A stretch of 64,000 nucleotides of DNA from JACRPI01 sp964385055 (lineage in GTDB: Archaea > Nanobdellota > Nanobdellia > Woesearchaeales > DSVV01), in NCBI GenBank assembly GCA_964385055.1, contig CAYLMH010000001.1, positions 1 through 64,000 on the forward strand. Reading direction: 5' to 3'. Made by a program: the position numbers and the translations under genes. Shown piece by piece: positions 23,855 to 32,868 of this stretch (positions are counted from its first letter, which is position 1; each line of letters starts with the position of its first letter). Under the pieces are notes generated by a model. That model was not told the origin of the DNA and ran no database searches. It worked only from the letters and a program-made list of their open reading frames with translations.

Positions 23855-24925
23855 TTATGTTCTCTGCTGCAAATAACCACGAACTGCTTCAATAATTTGT
23901 TCAGAAGGAACAGCAGTCATGCAAGGGGCAGTATCTTTGTAATGATGATCTTGAAAAACACAGCCTCCTTTATCTCGCGAAGAAGGATGAAATGCTCTTC
24001 CAAAACGTGCTCCGTATTCTGCAGCAGCAACATACCCATGTGCACCACACGGCGCAACATCGCAAACACGAACAGGTGCTTGAAGAAGCGTGTTTCCTTC
24101 ATACGCGACCACTTCTGGAGCAGAACTTCCGGTGACCACAAAGACCTTGTCCTTACGTCGCTGTGGTTTTAGCTTATGATCATAGCATGCTGTTCCATGA
24201 ATAACACCATTGACCATGTGCAATGGACCACTATCGACACCAACATATGCGTCAGCTGCAAGAAGCAATCCAGCAACGTTGCGAAGATCTCTATCTCCAA
24301 CACGAATTGCGCCGTTAATTGCACCACCATCTGGAATCGGAGTGAGTTGACAAGGAATCACGGAATCCTGTAATCCATACACAACTTCATCAAGTCGTTG
24401 TTTTCCAATATTTCTATTAGTTGTTGTAGAATACGGAGAAAAAATCACCACAGGTTTATTGCCATGCTCGCGTTGAAGGGTAGCAACCCAAGCTAATCCT
24501 GCTTGAATTTCTTCTTCTGTCATGAAAATTTGGACATCATCGCGAGAGACAGAAAGATCTTTTCCAAGAAGTGTTTCAAGAGAAGGAGCAAGAGTAAGTG
24601 CTTCAACACCCATCCATTCGCAAAGATGTCCTTTGCGTTGTGTACCAGATAAGAGTTCAGTATGAGGAAAATGGCGAAGATAACGACGAATGTCAACAAC
24701 TACTGCATCCAAAGGAAGTTCAGGAACTGAATTGCCTGGTCCATACGCATATGTTGTGGCAAAACCAAAATGTTTCCATAATGGAAGAGTAAAACCTGAA
24801 GAAACAATACCGTGAGGAATATCGCGTTGATAAAACTGCGCAGCAAGAGCAGACGCGATAACCATATCCCCAATTGCGCCAGTGGAAAGAAGGATTAGAG
24901 CTGGATTTTCTACTTCATCGATCAT
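23855..24925 (-). CDS. GT9 (heptosyltransferase-family) glycosyltransferase
   Basis: A 356-residue GT-B enzyme of the ADP-heptose:acceptor heptosyltransferase family. The N-terminal strand ALILLSTGAIGDMVIASAL contains the family's GxxGD motif, and the C-terminal domain has ADAYVGVDSGPLHMVNG, the conserved D-S/T-G-P-x-H site that contacts the nucleotide sugar. A Cys-rich tail (CDVAPCGAHGY) is unusual. The ATG at 24925 sits 27 bases after a TATA-like box; the longer frame begins with TTG. It is divergent from the heptose operon across a 167-base promoter region and may share an operator with it. Confidence 0.8.
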   Translation of the reverse strand: MIDEVENPALILLSTGAIGDMVIASALAAQFYQRDIPHGIVSSGFTLPLWKHFGFATTYAYGPGNSVPELPLDAVVVDIRRYLRHFPHTELLSGTQRKGHLCEWMGVEALTLAPSLETLLGKDLSVSRDDVQIFMTEEEIQAGLAWVATLQREHGNKPVVIFSPYSTTTNRNIGKQRLDEVVYGLQDSVIPCQLTPIPDGGAINGAIRVGDRDLRNVAGLLLAADAYVGVDSGPLHMVNGVIHGTACYDHKLKPQRRKDKVFVVTGSSAPEVVAYEGNTLLQAPVRVCDVAPCGAHGYVAAAEYGARFGRAFHPSSRDKGGCVFQDHHYKDTAPCMTAVPSEQIIEAVRGYLQQRT

Positions 24926-24946
24926 AAAAGAGAGAAATGCAAAACA

Positions 24947-24957
24947 CCTTTTAAGTT
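24947..24957 (-). promoter_or_regulatory. TATA-type promoter, leaderless GT9 gene
   Basis: AAACTTAAAAGG on the minus strand lies about 27 bases before the ATG at 24925. Confidence 0.5.
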
Positions 24958-24994
24958 TTGTCCCTCTGACGAGAAACAAGAACCCACTTCCATA

Positions 24995-25005
24995 ACTTTT
25001 ATAAA
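24995..25005 (+). promoter_or_regulatory. TATA-type promoter of the heptose operon
   Basis: ACTTTTATAAA predicts transcription from about 25028, immediately at the left arm of the inverted repeat that follows. The leader is about 65 bases, longer than the leaderless genes around it. Confidence 0.5.
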
Positions 25006-25024
25006 GAAAACAGCGTTCTAATTA

Positions 25025-25059
25025 CCTAAAGAAAAGTATGAACTCTTCATACTTTTAGG
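25025..25059. promoter_or_regulatory. Inverted repeat in the heptose operon leader, candidate operator or hairpin
   Basis: AAAAGTATGAA (25032-25042) and TTCATACTTTT (25046-25056) are perfect 11-base arms with a 3-base spacer. Outer bases CCTAAA/TTTAGG extend the symmetry with a small bulge. The site covers the predicted transcription start, a typical operator position, and is the strongest inverted repeat in the island. It could also fold in the mRNA. Confidence 0.55.
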
Positions 25060-25092
25060 AAAAATCTATTTTAAAAAACAGGGATGACAAGG

Positions 25093-26154
25093 ATGCATAT
25101 TTTAATCATAAAACTTGGTGCGTTAGGAGATGTTCTGAGAACCACGTTTGTAGCAAGAGGAATAAAAGAAAAATATCCTCAGAGCACAATAACCTGGCTC
25201 ACCAAAGAAAACGCAGAAGAAATACTCACCAATAATCCTTTTGTTGATACCATAATCACTTGGGAACAACGAGACCATCTTTATGGAAAACATTTTGATT
25301 GGGTACTTTCTCTTGATGATGAAGAAGAAGTTTGTGCATTCGCTTTTGCAATGGACACCGAACGATTACAAGGGGCATATCTACAAAATACGAAGAGAAT
25401 GTACACCGCTGATGTCGAAGCATGGTTTGGGATGGGCCTCATCAGAGCAGAAGAACGCGGTGGAAAAGCAGAAGCAGACCGCTTGAAAGCAGCAAACAGA
25501 AGAACGTTCCAAGATATATACGCAGAAATGTTTGAGATCAAACAATGCGCACAACGAAAACCAATTTTAGAACTCAATCTCGAAGAACTGAACTATGGCC
25601 AAGAAATCGCAGAAAAAGCAGGAGTAACGAAACAAAACACCGTCATTGGTATGAATCCAGGCGCAGGAATTCGCTGGGAACTCAAAATGCTAAGCGTTGA
25701 GAAAACAGCAGCAGTGTGCAACGTGCTTGCAGAGAATCCAAACAATAAAATTCTTCTTTTGGGTGGCTTAGATGAAGCAGAACGAAACAAGAAAATCAAA
25801 GCGCTTTGTCCAAGTCCAAACATCATCTATGTCGAGCCCATTGCAAGCATCAGAACATTTGCAAGCGTCATTAATGTTTGCGACATCGTGATCACAGCAG
25901 ACAGCCTTGCACTTCACATCGCGCATGCATATGAAAAACAAGTGATTGCGTTTTTTGGGCCAACATCACCGTGGGAAATTGAAATGTTCAACAAAGGCAC
26001 AAAAATATTCAAAGAAAGCGATTGTCTCTGCTGTTACAAAAAGACAACAGACAAAAAGCCAAGTTGCATCGAACGCATAGAAGCGCAAGATATCATAAGA
26101 CCGACACAGAAAATAATCGAAACAATTGAACAAAAAAAGAGGAATCTAAAATGA
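25093..26154 (+). CDS. GT9 (heptosyltransferase-family) glycosyltransferase, heptose operon
   Basis: A 353-residue GT-B enzyme. It opens MHILIIKLGALGDVLRT, the family's usual N-terminus, which is why the ATG at 25093 is preferred over the one three codons earlier. NTVIGMNPGAGIRWELK marks the start of the donor domain and ITADSLALHIAHAY with FFGPTSP marks the nucleotide-sugar site. A Cys cluster (CLCCYKKTTDKKPSC) near the C-terminus may bind metal. Family members transfer heptose from ADP-heptose. First gene of the operon that also makes the candidate donor. Its stop overlaps the next start by 4 bases (ATGA). Confidence 0.86.
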   Translation: MHILIIKLGALGDVLRTTFVARGIKEKYPQSTITWLTKENAEEILTNNPFVDTIITWEQRDHLYGKHFDWVLSLDDEEEVCAFAFAMDTERLQGAYLQNTKRMYTADVEAWFGMGLIRAEERGGKAEADRLKAANRRTFQDIYAEMFEIKQCAQRKPILELNLEELNYGQEIAEKAGVTKQNTVIGMNPGAGIRWELKMLSVEKTAAVCNVLAENPNNKILLLGGLDEAERNKKIKALCPSPNIIYVEPIASIRTFASVINVCDIVITADSLALHIAHAYEKQVIAFFGPTSPWEIEMFNKGTKIFKESDCLCCYKKTTDKKPSCIERIEAQDIIRPTQKIIETIEQKKRNLK

Positions 26155-27617
26155 CCACAGAAAAAGGAAATTATGACAATTATGAATCCATGTTTGGCGC
26201 AGTAAAAAATATTCCTGAAGAAATCCGCGTCGAAACAAAGCAGGAAAGCCACATCCAAATCGTGCCAAAATATTTGCCGATGAGCATCAATGAGAGCCTC
26301 ATTAAAGAAACAATGGAAAAAGCGCAGAGAGAAAAGAAATGGGTGCTTGTCTTTGTCATTGGCACAAAACCATGCTTTTACAAATTCTATGGATCTATTG
26401 TTGAAGCGCAAAAGCAAGATGTTCCTTACATTATCATTAATTCCAATCAACATTATGACGCAAACTTGACGTATGGAGAAAAAGAGTTTGATTACGCGAA
26501 TAAAATTGCAGTCAACCTCTCGATACGGGGAAATCTTGCGCAAAAATCAGCAGAACTTTTCACCAAATTCAGTTGGTTCGCGAATTATCTGAAAAAAGAG
26601 TGGCCAGAGATTACTGTCATGCCTGTCGTGCTTGGAGACACGATTATGTGCAGCATTGTTCCTGCAGCGTGGATGTTTAACAGAGAAGAAAAAGCAATTC
26701 ATAATGAAGCAGGATTGCGTTCAATGACAGCAGCGTGCCTGCCACAAGCAACAACGCTCACGCCAGAAGAGTTTATCAAACAGCAATGGTATGGAGAATG
26801 GAAAATACTCACCAATGAACCATTCCCAGAACAATGGGATACGTTTGTTGCATCAAAAGGAAGCGAGTTTATGTTTGCGCCGCTCGAATTAAACAAGCAG
26901 CATCTCATCAGAGAAGGACATCCTGAAAACAAGATCTGGGTGACTGGCGGTGTCGTTGTCGAAGCGTTAGAAAGAAAAATGCAGGAAAAACCAACAAAGA
27001 GCATTTTTGAAATTTATCCACAACTTGCAGAAGGAGAATGGCTTCGTGTCGATATTCACAGAAAAGAAAACCAAGTGGAAAAACGATTCAGAGCAATCAT
27101 TGAATGTATGAAAATTCTTTTAGAAAAGGGAAACAAAATTTGCTTTATTGAGATGAATACCACAAGAGAATCATTGAACAAATATAATCTTCGTCCAATG
27201 ATTGAAGAAATGAAAGAGAGTAAAAATTTCTTGCATACAGAAGTCTGGCCAGAATATGCGAACGTGATTGAGTTTTACAATTCCAAGCACTGTCTTGCTG
27301 CATTAACAGATTCAGGAGGAGTGCAGGAAGAAATGAATTTGCTTGGCAAACCCTGCTTTACGTCACGATTTAACACAGACCGTCCAGAAACAGTGATGGA
27401 CAGCCATTCCAATCTATTAGTCCCACCAATTTCAGGAGCGTTCATGGCAGCAACAGTGGATTATGCGGTCAAGAATGAAGCAATCATGAACACGATGCGA
27501 ACAGCGAAGAAATTGTACGGCAAAGACGTTGCGAAAAAGTTCATCAGTATTGTTAAACAGTTGATGGAAGAGAACAGAAAGCCCTTTGGTTGGGCGCATG
27601 ATGATTTGGGATATTGA
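26151..27617 (+). CDS. UDP-N-acetylglucosamine 2-epimerase family protein (WecB-like)
   Basis: A 488-residue protein, longer than the usual 370-400. It shows the GT-B-like epimerase pattern: VFVIGTKPCFYKF at the start of the fold, QHYD, LGDTIMCSIV, IHNEAGLRS and ALTDSGGVQEEMNLLGKP with TDRPET. Those cover the residues that bind UDP and carry the catalytic Asp/Glu/His of WecB. An N-terminal extension of about 60 residues and an insertion after the EAGLR motif account for the extra length. The expected reaction is UDP-GlcNAc to UDP-ManNAc, which would feed the dehydrogenase at 44612. GAGGAATC precedes the ATG. Confidence 0.8.
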   Translation: MTTEKGNYDNYESMFGAVKNIPEEIRVETKQESHIQIVPKYLPMSINESLIKETMEKAQREKKWVLVFVIGTKPCFYKFYGSIVEAQKQDVPYIIINSNQHYDANLTYGEKEFDYANKIAVNLSIRGNLAQKSAELFTKFSWFANYLKKEWPEITVMPVVLGDTIMCSIVPAAWMFNREEKAIHNEAGLRSMTAACLPQATTLTPEEFIKQQWYGEWKILTNEPFPEQWDTFVASKGSEFMFAPLELNKQHLIREGHPENKIWVTGGVVVEALERKMQEKPTKSIFEIYPQLAEGEWLRVDIHRKENQVEKRFRAIIECMKILLEKGNKICFIEMNTTRESLNKYNLRPMIEEMKESKNFLHTEVWPEYANVIEFYNSKHCLAALTDSGGVQEEMNLLGKPCFTSRFNTDRPETVMDSHSNLLVPPISGAFMAATVDYAVKNEAIMNTMRTAKKLYGKDVAKKFISIVKQLMEENRKPFGWAHDDLGY

Positions 27618-27634
27618 AAAAAAGAGGGAAGAGA

Positions 27635-28552
27635 ATGAAAACAAAAGATAGAGACATCCAATCGTATATCGCGATTGTTGATAGCTTTATTGATCAGGCA
27701 GCACTTCAGGGAGAAGAAGCAGAGCTTGTCAAAAAAGAGTTAAAGAAATATATTACGGTTCGTTTTAGTAAAAACAAATGGGTGCATCCAGAGATTACGA
27801 AATTTTGTACAGACTGGTATCGTGAATTTTATCGCATGGTGGATGGCAGAGACCCATATCTTGAATTAAAGAAAAAGTCAAACGAAAAAGCGTTGGAGTT
27901 GCTCCCCACTATTTCTACTTCTTCTATTCGAGATGCAATTGCAGCGTGCATTATTGGAAATAAAATAGATTATGGCGCTTGCCTTGTAGGGAAGTATGAT
28001 TTAGAGCATCTGAAAAATGATCTTGCTTCAATTCCGCATCTTCCATTGCATATTGATGAAACAGCAATCCTGCAACAAAAGCTAAAGACAGCGAAGAAAG
28101 TGCTATACCTCGTAGATAATAACGGAGAAGTTATTTTTGACACACTCTTGCTTCAGGAGATTGCAAAGACAGTAGGAAAAGAACAGCTCTTTATTATGGG
28201 AAAAGAAGCACCAATGTTAAATGATGTCACCATAGCAGATCTTCGTGAACTTGGTTTTGAAAAATATGGAACAATAGTCTCCACAGGAAGTAATTGTTTT
28301 GGACTTCATACAGAAGATGTTTCAAGGGAATGCAAGCAACTGCTAAGAGAAGCAGATCTTATCATTGCGAAAGGTCAGGCGTATTTAGAATTTTTCACAG
28401 AGTACAATTTTCCAAATGTTATGAATATTCTTACAGTAAAATATCCTATTGTAAACCCGGCGTTTGGAACATTACCTTCAAATTACAATGTTGTCCTTTC
28501 CTCGCAAAGATATGCGCATTTCGGAAAAGATTATTTTGCAGAGGCGAAATAA
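27635..28552 (+). CDS. DUF89/ARMT1-like metal-dependent phosphatase
   Basis: A 305-residue DUF89 protein. The hallmark VDNNGEVIFDTLL is at about residue 160; LIIAKGQAYLEFF is the second family motif. DUF89 enzymes are metal-dependent phosphatases of sugar phosphates and other small metabolites, proposed to work in damage control. Here the gene is inside an operon for ADP-heptose, so dephosphorylation of a heptose bisphosphate (the GmhB step) or clean-up of a side product is possible. The ATG at 27635 follows GAGGGAAGAG; a TTG overlapping the previous stop is also in frame. Confidence 0.82.
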   Translation: MKTKDRDIQSYIAIVDSFIDQAALQGEEAELVKKELKKYITVRFSKNKWVHPEITKFCTDWYREFYRMVDGRDPYLELKKKSNEKALELLPTISTSSIRDAIAACIIGNKIDYGACLVGKYDLEHLKNDLASIPHLPLHIDETAILQQKLKTAKKVLYLVDNNGEVIFDTLLLQEIAKTVGKEQLFIMGKEAPMLNDVTIADLRELGFEKYGTIVSTGSNCFGLHTEDVSRECKQLLREADLIIAKGQAYLEFFTEYNFPNVMNILTVKYPIVNPAFGTLPSNYNVVLSSQRYAHFGKDYFAEAK

Positions 28553-28553
28553 G

Positions 28554-30053
28554 ATGAATAATAAAAATAATGACGCACAGAAGTTTCAAGAGCTCATGAA
28601 ACAGTTTTCCAGCAAGAAAATTCTTGTGCTTGGTGATTTCTGTCTTGACGAATATATTTTTGGGGACATGGAATCAATTTCGCCAGAAGCGCCTATTCCT
28701 AGAATAATTATCAAAGAGAAAAAGTACATCCCTGGCGCAGCAGGAAATGTTGTTTGCGGAGTGCAAGCACTGAATGCACAAACCATCGCTGCAGGAGTAA
28801 TCGGAAAAGACATTAATGGGAATATTCTTGTTCACGAGTTGCAGAAAAGAGGAATAAGTACAAGAGGCTTGATACAAGCAGAAAGGAGAAACACCGCAAC
28901 ATATTCTCGTCTTGTCTGTGGAGGCTATCATTGCCCGAAACAACAAATTGTTCGCTTTGATGTAGAAAATAAAAACCAAATCACCAACGAGTTGCATGCA
29001 CAAGTGCAACAGTTTGTTCTAGAAAATATTCCTGCAGTTGACGCAATTATTGTCGCAGATTATGATGAGATGGGAGGAATGGGGATAGTGACTGCCTCCT
29101 TTATGGAAAAACTTGTTGCAGAAACAAAGAAATACAATAAACCTATCATCGGTGATTCAAGAAAGCACCTTTCTTATTTCAAAGGATTTACCACTGTTGT
29201 TCCTAATGATTTTGAAGCAGGACTCTTTGTCGGAAAGAAATTGGAAACAGAAGAAGAGCTTCTATGGGCAGGAGAGAAGTTGAGAAAAGATCTAAGCCTT
29301 GAAACAGGAATTATTACAAGAGGAAAAGATGGAATTTCCATTTTTGAGGAAAAAGGAGTCAGCCATCATCCTACTGTTGCAAAGGAAGTCTTTGATGTCA
29401 CAGGAGCAGGAGATACAGTAACCTGCATCATCGCACTCGCAAGAGCCTGTGGCGCTTCTTTTGCAGATGCTTCGATTCTTGCAAACTATGGTGCGAGCAT
29501 TACTGTTTCAAAAGAAGGAACTGTTGCAGTCACAACAGAAGAAGTTGTAGACACAATTCAAAGACAAAACGCAGTACAATCACTCAGCAAGCAAAAAAAG
29601 AGAGAAGAACTCAAGCAATTGGTGCAAGAATTAAAAGAAAAAAACAAATCAATTGTTTTTCTGAATGGATATTTTGATCCATTGCATATTGGCCATATGG
29701 AATTGATGACTGCCGCAAAAGCACATGGAGATGTTCTTGTTGTTGGGGTGAACTCAGACAAGTCAGTTCGTGATAATAAGGGACCAAACAGACCTTTTAT
29801 GATACAGGATAAAAGAACACAACTACTTGCAAGCATTGAAGCAGTGGATTATATTGTTCTATATGATGAGTTAACCCCAATCAAATTAATCCAAGAACTA
29901 CAACCAAATATTCTAGCAAAAGGAAATAACTACACAAAAGAAGAAGTGGTAGGAAAAGATATTGTAGAATCGTATGGAGGCAAAGTCGTGCTTCTGGACA
30001 TGATCCAAGGATTGACAAGTGACGTCATTGTCGAAGCAATGCAAAAGCGATAA
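28554..30053 (+). CDS. hldE: Bifunctional heptose-7-phosphate kinase / heptose-1-phosphate adenylyltransferase (HldE-like)
   Basis: A 499-residue fusion with the HldE layout. Residues about 15-335 are a PfkB sugar kinase: ILVLGDFCLDEYIFGD, SISPEAPIPR, the Gly-rich PGAAGNV and DVTGAGDTV with the catalytic Asp. Residues about 355-499 are an adenylyltransferase: FLNGYFDPLHIGHMELM (the HxGH site), GVNSDKSVRDNKG, RPF and AKGNNYTKEEV. HldE phosphorylates heptose 7-phosphate at C1 and, after removal of the C7 phosphate, adenylates it to ADP-heptose. The match in motif order and length to the bacterial enzyme (about 477) is close. GAGGCG precedes the ATG. Confidence 0.88.
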   Translation: MNNKNNDAQKFQELMKQFSSKKILVLGDFCLDEYIFGDMESISPEAPIPRIIIKEKKYIPGAAGNVVCGVQALNAQTIAAGVIGKDINGNILVHELQKRGISTRGLIQAERRNTATYSRLVCGGYHCPKQQIVRFDVENKNQITNELHAQVQQFVLENIPAVDAIIVADYDEMGGMGIVTASFMEKLVAETKKYNKPIIGDSRKHLSYFKGFTTVVPNDFEAGLFVGKKLETEEELLWAGEKLRKDLSLETGIITRGKDGISIFEEKGVSHHPTVAKEVFDVTGAGDTVTCIIALARACGASFADASILANYGASITVSKEGTVAVTTEEVVDTIQRQNAVQSLSKQKKREELKQLVQELKEKNKSIVFLNGYFDPLHIGHMELMTAAKAHGDVLVVGVNSDKSVRDNKGPNRPFMIQDKRTQLLASIEAVDYIVLYDELTPIKLIQELQPNILAKGNNYTKEEVVGKDIVESYGGKVVLLDMIQGLTSDVIVEAMQKR

Positions 30054-30057
30054 CAAA

Positions 30058-31764
30058 ATGATAAGTAAAGAAATGAGCAGCAAAATAAAGACAAGAGAAG
30101 AGATAAATAAGATAGCAGAAGCGCTGCATAAACAAGGGAAAAAGATTGTCACCACAAATGGAAGTTTTGATATGATCCATTATGGTCATGTATATTGTCT
30201 AGAAAAAGCAAAAGAACAAGGGGATGTTTTGATTGTTGGCCTCAATAGCGATAAGTCAATTAAACAATACAAAAGCCCAGAACGCCCAATTGTTCCTGAA
30301 AAATATCGTGCATTGATGCTTGCATCATTAGAATGTGTTGATTACGTTACTGTATTTGATGAAACAGTACCTATGCCTTTTATAGAGGGAATAAAACCAC
30401 ATATTCATGCAAATAGCGGAGAATACAGTGCAGATTGCATTGAACGTCCAACTGTTGAGAAATATGGGGGAAAGATGTATGTTATCGATAAAATAGATGG
30501 CTTATCGACGTCCGCACTCTACAAAAAAATAATTGAGCTAGAAACAAAAGAAAACAAAGGAAAATCGAAAAGAGATCTTGTTCTAGAGACAATAAAGAAA
30601 CAAAATGGAATTCTATTTGCAGAACCGGCAATTGTCTATCGATGCCAATATAGCGGAAGAAATATTATTGCAAAGAATAGTAAATTTGCTCCAGAATACG
30701 TAGATGATCGAGGGTATGTTCCTGTAGAATGGTGGATTATGTCCAAAACAGCAGCAGGAAACGAAAAGAAAAAAGAAGGAGAAGGTCTTTCTCTTGTCTA
30801 CATTGAAACGGAAAAAGGAACAGAGAAGATAACGTTCCAGCAGGCAGTAGAAATAGCAACTGCAGATGTGCTGGGAAATTATACAAACCAATGGCCATTG
30901 ACCAAAATTCTTGATATTGGCGGAGAACTAATAGAACCAAGTTTTTCAAAGGAAAAAGAAGTTCCACCTATTCCGTGCCATGTGCATTCAGGGGACATCG
31001 TGGATGGAAAAGCTGCAGGACCAGGTAAATTAGAGGCATATTTCTTCCCGCCTGTAAATATCGAACCGTACAACGCGCAATTTGGAAAAACAATAACAAG
31101 ACTTGGAGTAAAATCAAATGTCACAAAAGAAATGTTTGAAGAAAAACTCAAGCATTTTGGAAAGGATGATGCGATGTATGACCTCTGCAATGTGTATGAA
31201 ATCAACGCATATGATGGATGGACATTATTGCCAGGAGTAGTGCATGCACCTGGTCCATGGACAACGTTTGAAATTCAACGCCCGCAGGATGATTTTAATC
31301 TTGCAAGTTGGCAGCTCGGCCAACGATTCAGAGAAGAAGAGTTGGAAGAAAAAAGACAATCATTACAGTTCCGTGGACTAAAAGATGAAAAAGCATTTGT
31401 GGAAGAAGTCGTCAACTGGGAAGTTTCTGTTGATCAAAAATTTAAAGAAAAGTGGTATAGGCCAAGCAAAGTAGTGGAACAAGGAGAGTGGGGAAGACGA
31501 CTTCAGATTTTCTTTGATGCGTTTTATGGAGAAGCATTTGAAATAGAACCAGGAAAATCATGGACAAGAACTGCTGATGAACGACCATTTGCGGGGATTG
31601 TATGGAGCGGAAAAGGAATACTCAACGGAAATGAAATAGACGTTATGAATAATGCAAAGAAAGAGTTTTTAGTGACGCCAAAAACAGCAGTGATGATTAA
31701 AAATACAGGAACGATTCCTCTGTTAATATATACAGTCTTTCCTATTGATGAAAAAAAGATGTGA
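30058..31764 (+). CDS. Fusion: heptose adenylyltransferase-like domain plus phosphomannose-isomerase-like cupin
   Basis: A 568-residue two-domain protein. Residues about 28-160 are a second RfaE2-type adenylyltransferase: TTNGSFDMIHYGHVYCL with HxGH at 41-44, GLNSDKSIKQYK, ERPIVP and NSGEYSADCIERP. The remainder is a cupin with ligands in the order CHVHSGD (near 307), GKLEAYFF and VVHAPGPWTTFE, like type-I phosphomannose isomerases and related sugar-phosphate isomerases. Such a pairing would put isomerisation and nucleotide activation in one polypeptide. It starts 4 bases after the hldE stop; a second ATG five codons on is possible because neither has a clear ribosome site. Confidence 0.72.
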   Translation: MISKEMSSKIKTREEINKIAEALHKQGKKIVTTNGSFDMIHYGHVYCLEKAKEQGDVLIVGLNSDKSIKQYKSPERPIVPEKYRALMLASLECVDYVTVFDETVPMPFIEGIKPHIHANSGEYSADCIERPTVEKYGGKMYVIDKIDGLSTSALYKKIIELETKENKGKSKRDLVLETIKKQNGILFAEPAIVYRCQYSGRNIIAKNSKFAPEYVDDRGYVPVEWWIMSKTAAGNEKKKEGEGLSLVYIETEKGTEKITFQQAVEIATADVLGNYTNQWPLTKILDIGGELIEPSFSKEKEVPPIPCHVHSGDIVDGKAAGPGKLEAYFFPPVNIEPYNAQFGKTITRLGVKSNVTKEMFEEKLKHFGKDDAMYDLCNVYEINAYDGWTLLPGVVHAPGPWTTFEIQRPQDDFNLASWQLGQRFREEELEEKRQSLQFRGLKDEKAFVEEVVNWEVSVDQKFKEKWYRPSKVVEQGEWGRRLQIFFDAFYGEAFEIEPGKSWTRTADERPFAGIVWSGKGILNGNEIDVMNNAKKEFLVTPKTAVMIKNTGTIPLLIYTVFPIDEKKM

Positions 31765-31775
31765 TGGAGTAAAAA

Positions 31776-32831
31776 ATGGGAGAAATCAATGCAACAGCAT
31801 TACGACAAGCATTTATTGACACTGCGCTTGCAGCAGATGATGCGTTAGCGCAAACAATTCCCGCAATCGCGCAAGGAATTAGTTACCGCCCACAAGTCTC
31901 ACAAGCAGTTGCAGAAGTGCTAGGACCAATGGAACTAGAAACCGCTGCAGATGTAAATTCTCTTCTTGTTTCAATTGCATTGCTTGACCATCGTCTTCAC
32001 GAACAAGGAATAAGATACAACCTTGTAGGTGAAGAAAAGAAAAACAGAGACACAGCACAAAAATTAGCAGAAAGACTTCGTGCGTATGATCCTTCTGGCA
32101 ATGCACCATTCGATCTTGTTATTGATCCGCTTGACAGTACGAATAATGGTCTTCACGGATTTCCACATGGATACATGCTTTCGCTATTGGAGGCACAAAC
32201 AGGAACAAGCCCAGCAATTCCAAGAGCAGGTCTTGAAGAACGATTAGTAAAACCAATAATGGCGCTTGTTTCCAGCAGAACAGAAGGAGAATTATTTGTT
32301 GGAGATGGAATAAATAACAGAGCGTATAAGATTTTATTAAATCGCGAAGGGGGAAGATGGTCATATCATGCAGCATGTCCAGAAGCTCCCCTTATTGTGG
32401 GAAGACAAACAGAAATCGACGGCATTTCTATCAATTTTGATGATCGTGGGCATTATCATGGAACACGCCTTGCAGCATTGCAAGAACGATTTGTGCAAGG
32501 AAAACTCCTTGTTAGAATATTTGGAGCATCAGGATATCAACTTCCAAAGCTGGCAGATGCGCACAATGCAAGAGGACTAGGCGCAGCTGTTGAAGTACTA
32601 ACAAAACCACATGACGTTATTCCTCCAGGAGTTATTCTGACAATTGCAGGAGGATATGTCAAACGCTGGGGACCAGAAGTTGCAGACTGGGCAGAAGAAC
32701 AAAGAGCATTCTTCAGATATAATCCTACACGTGGATTTGAATATCACACCAGCTATGCAAACATGAATGGTGGCCTTATTGCGGGAAATAGAACAATTGT
32801 TGACAAGCTTGCAGCAGTTTTAGAGAAATAA
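31776..32831 (+). CDS. Inositol monophosphatase/FBPase-like phosphatase
   Basis: A 351-residue member of the lithium-sensitive phosphatase superfamily: VGEEKKN (metal-binding Glu-Glu near 83), FDLVIDPLDSTNN (near 117-124; the family motif is DPxDxT) and GASGYQLPKLADA toward the C-terminus. Three of the metal ligands are seen. The family removes phosphate from sugar or inositol phosphates. It closes the heptose operon, so it may provide the bisphosphatase step that bacteria assign to GmhB, a HAD enzyme. GGAG precedes the ATG. Confidence 0.8.
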   Translation: MGEINATALRQAFIDTALAADDALAQTIPAIAQGISYRPQVSQAVAEVLGPMELETAADVNSLLVSIALLDHRLHEQGIRYNLVGEEKKNRDTAQKLAERLRAYDPSGNAPFDLVIDPLDSTNNGLHGFPHGYMLSLLEAQTGTSPAIPRAGLEERLVKPIMALVSSRTEGELFVGDGINNRAYKILLNREGGRWSYHAACPEAPLIVGRQTEIDGISINFDDRGHYHGTRLAALQERFVQGKLLVRIFGASGYQLPKLADAHNARGLGAAVEVLTKPHDVIPPGVILTIAGGYVKRWGPEVADWAEEQRAFFRYNPTRGFEYHTSYANMNGGLIAGNRTIVDKLAAVLEK

Positions 32832-32835
32832 GTTT

Positions 32836-32868
32836 GATGTATTCTTTTATTTTTTTGTTTTATTTTTT
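32836..32868 (+). terminator. T-rich terminator of the heptose operon
   Basis: Several consecutive T runs follow the stop of the last operon gene (TTCTTTTATTTTTTTG and TTTTATTTTTTCTT), typical of archaeal termination. It overlaps the end of the convergent gene. Confidence 0.5.

Noticed and set aside
23304..23876. A 190-residue frame opposite the RHH-fusion gene
   Set aside because: The minus strand encodes a clear ribbon-helix-helix and nucleotidyltransferase fold; the plus-strand product is unlike any fold.
25025..25059. Reading the heptose operon inverted repeat as a Rho-independent terminator
   Set aside because: A hairpin with a short T run is there, but it sits at the predicted transcription start between divergent promoters. 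Archaea do not usually use hairpin terminators.
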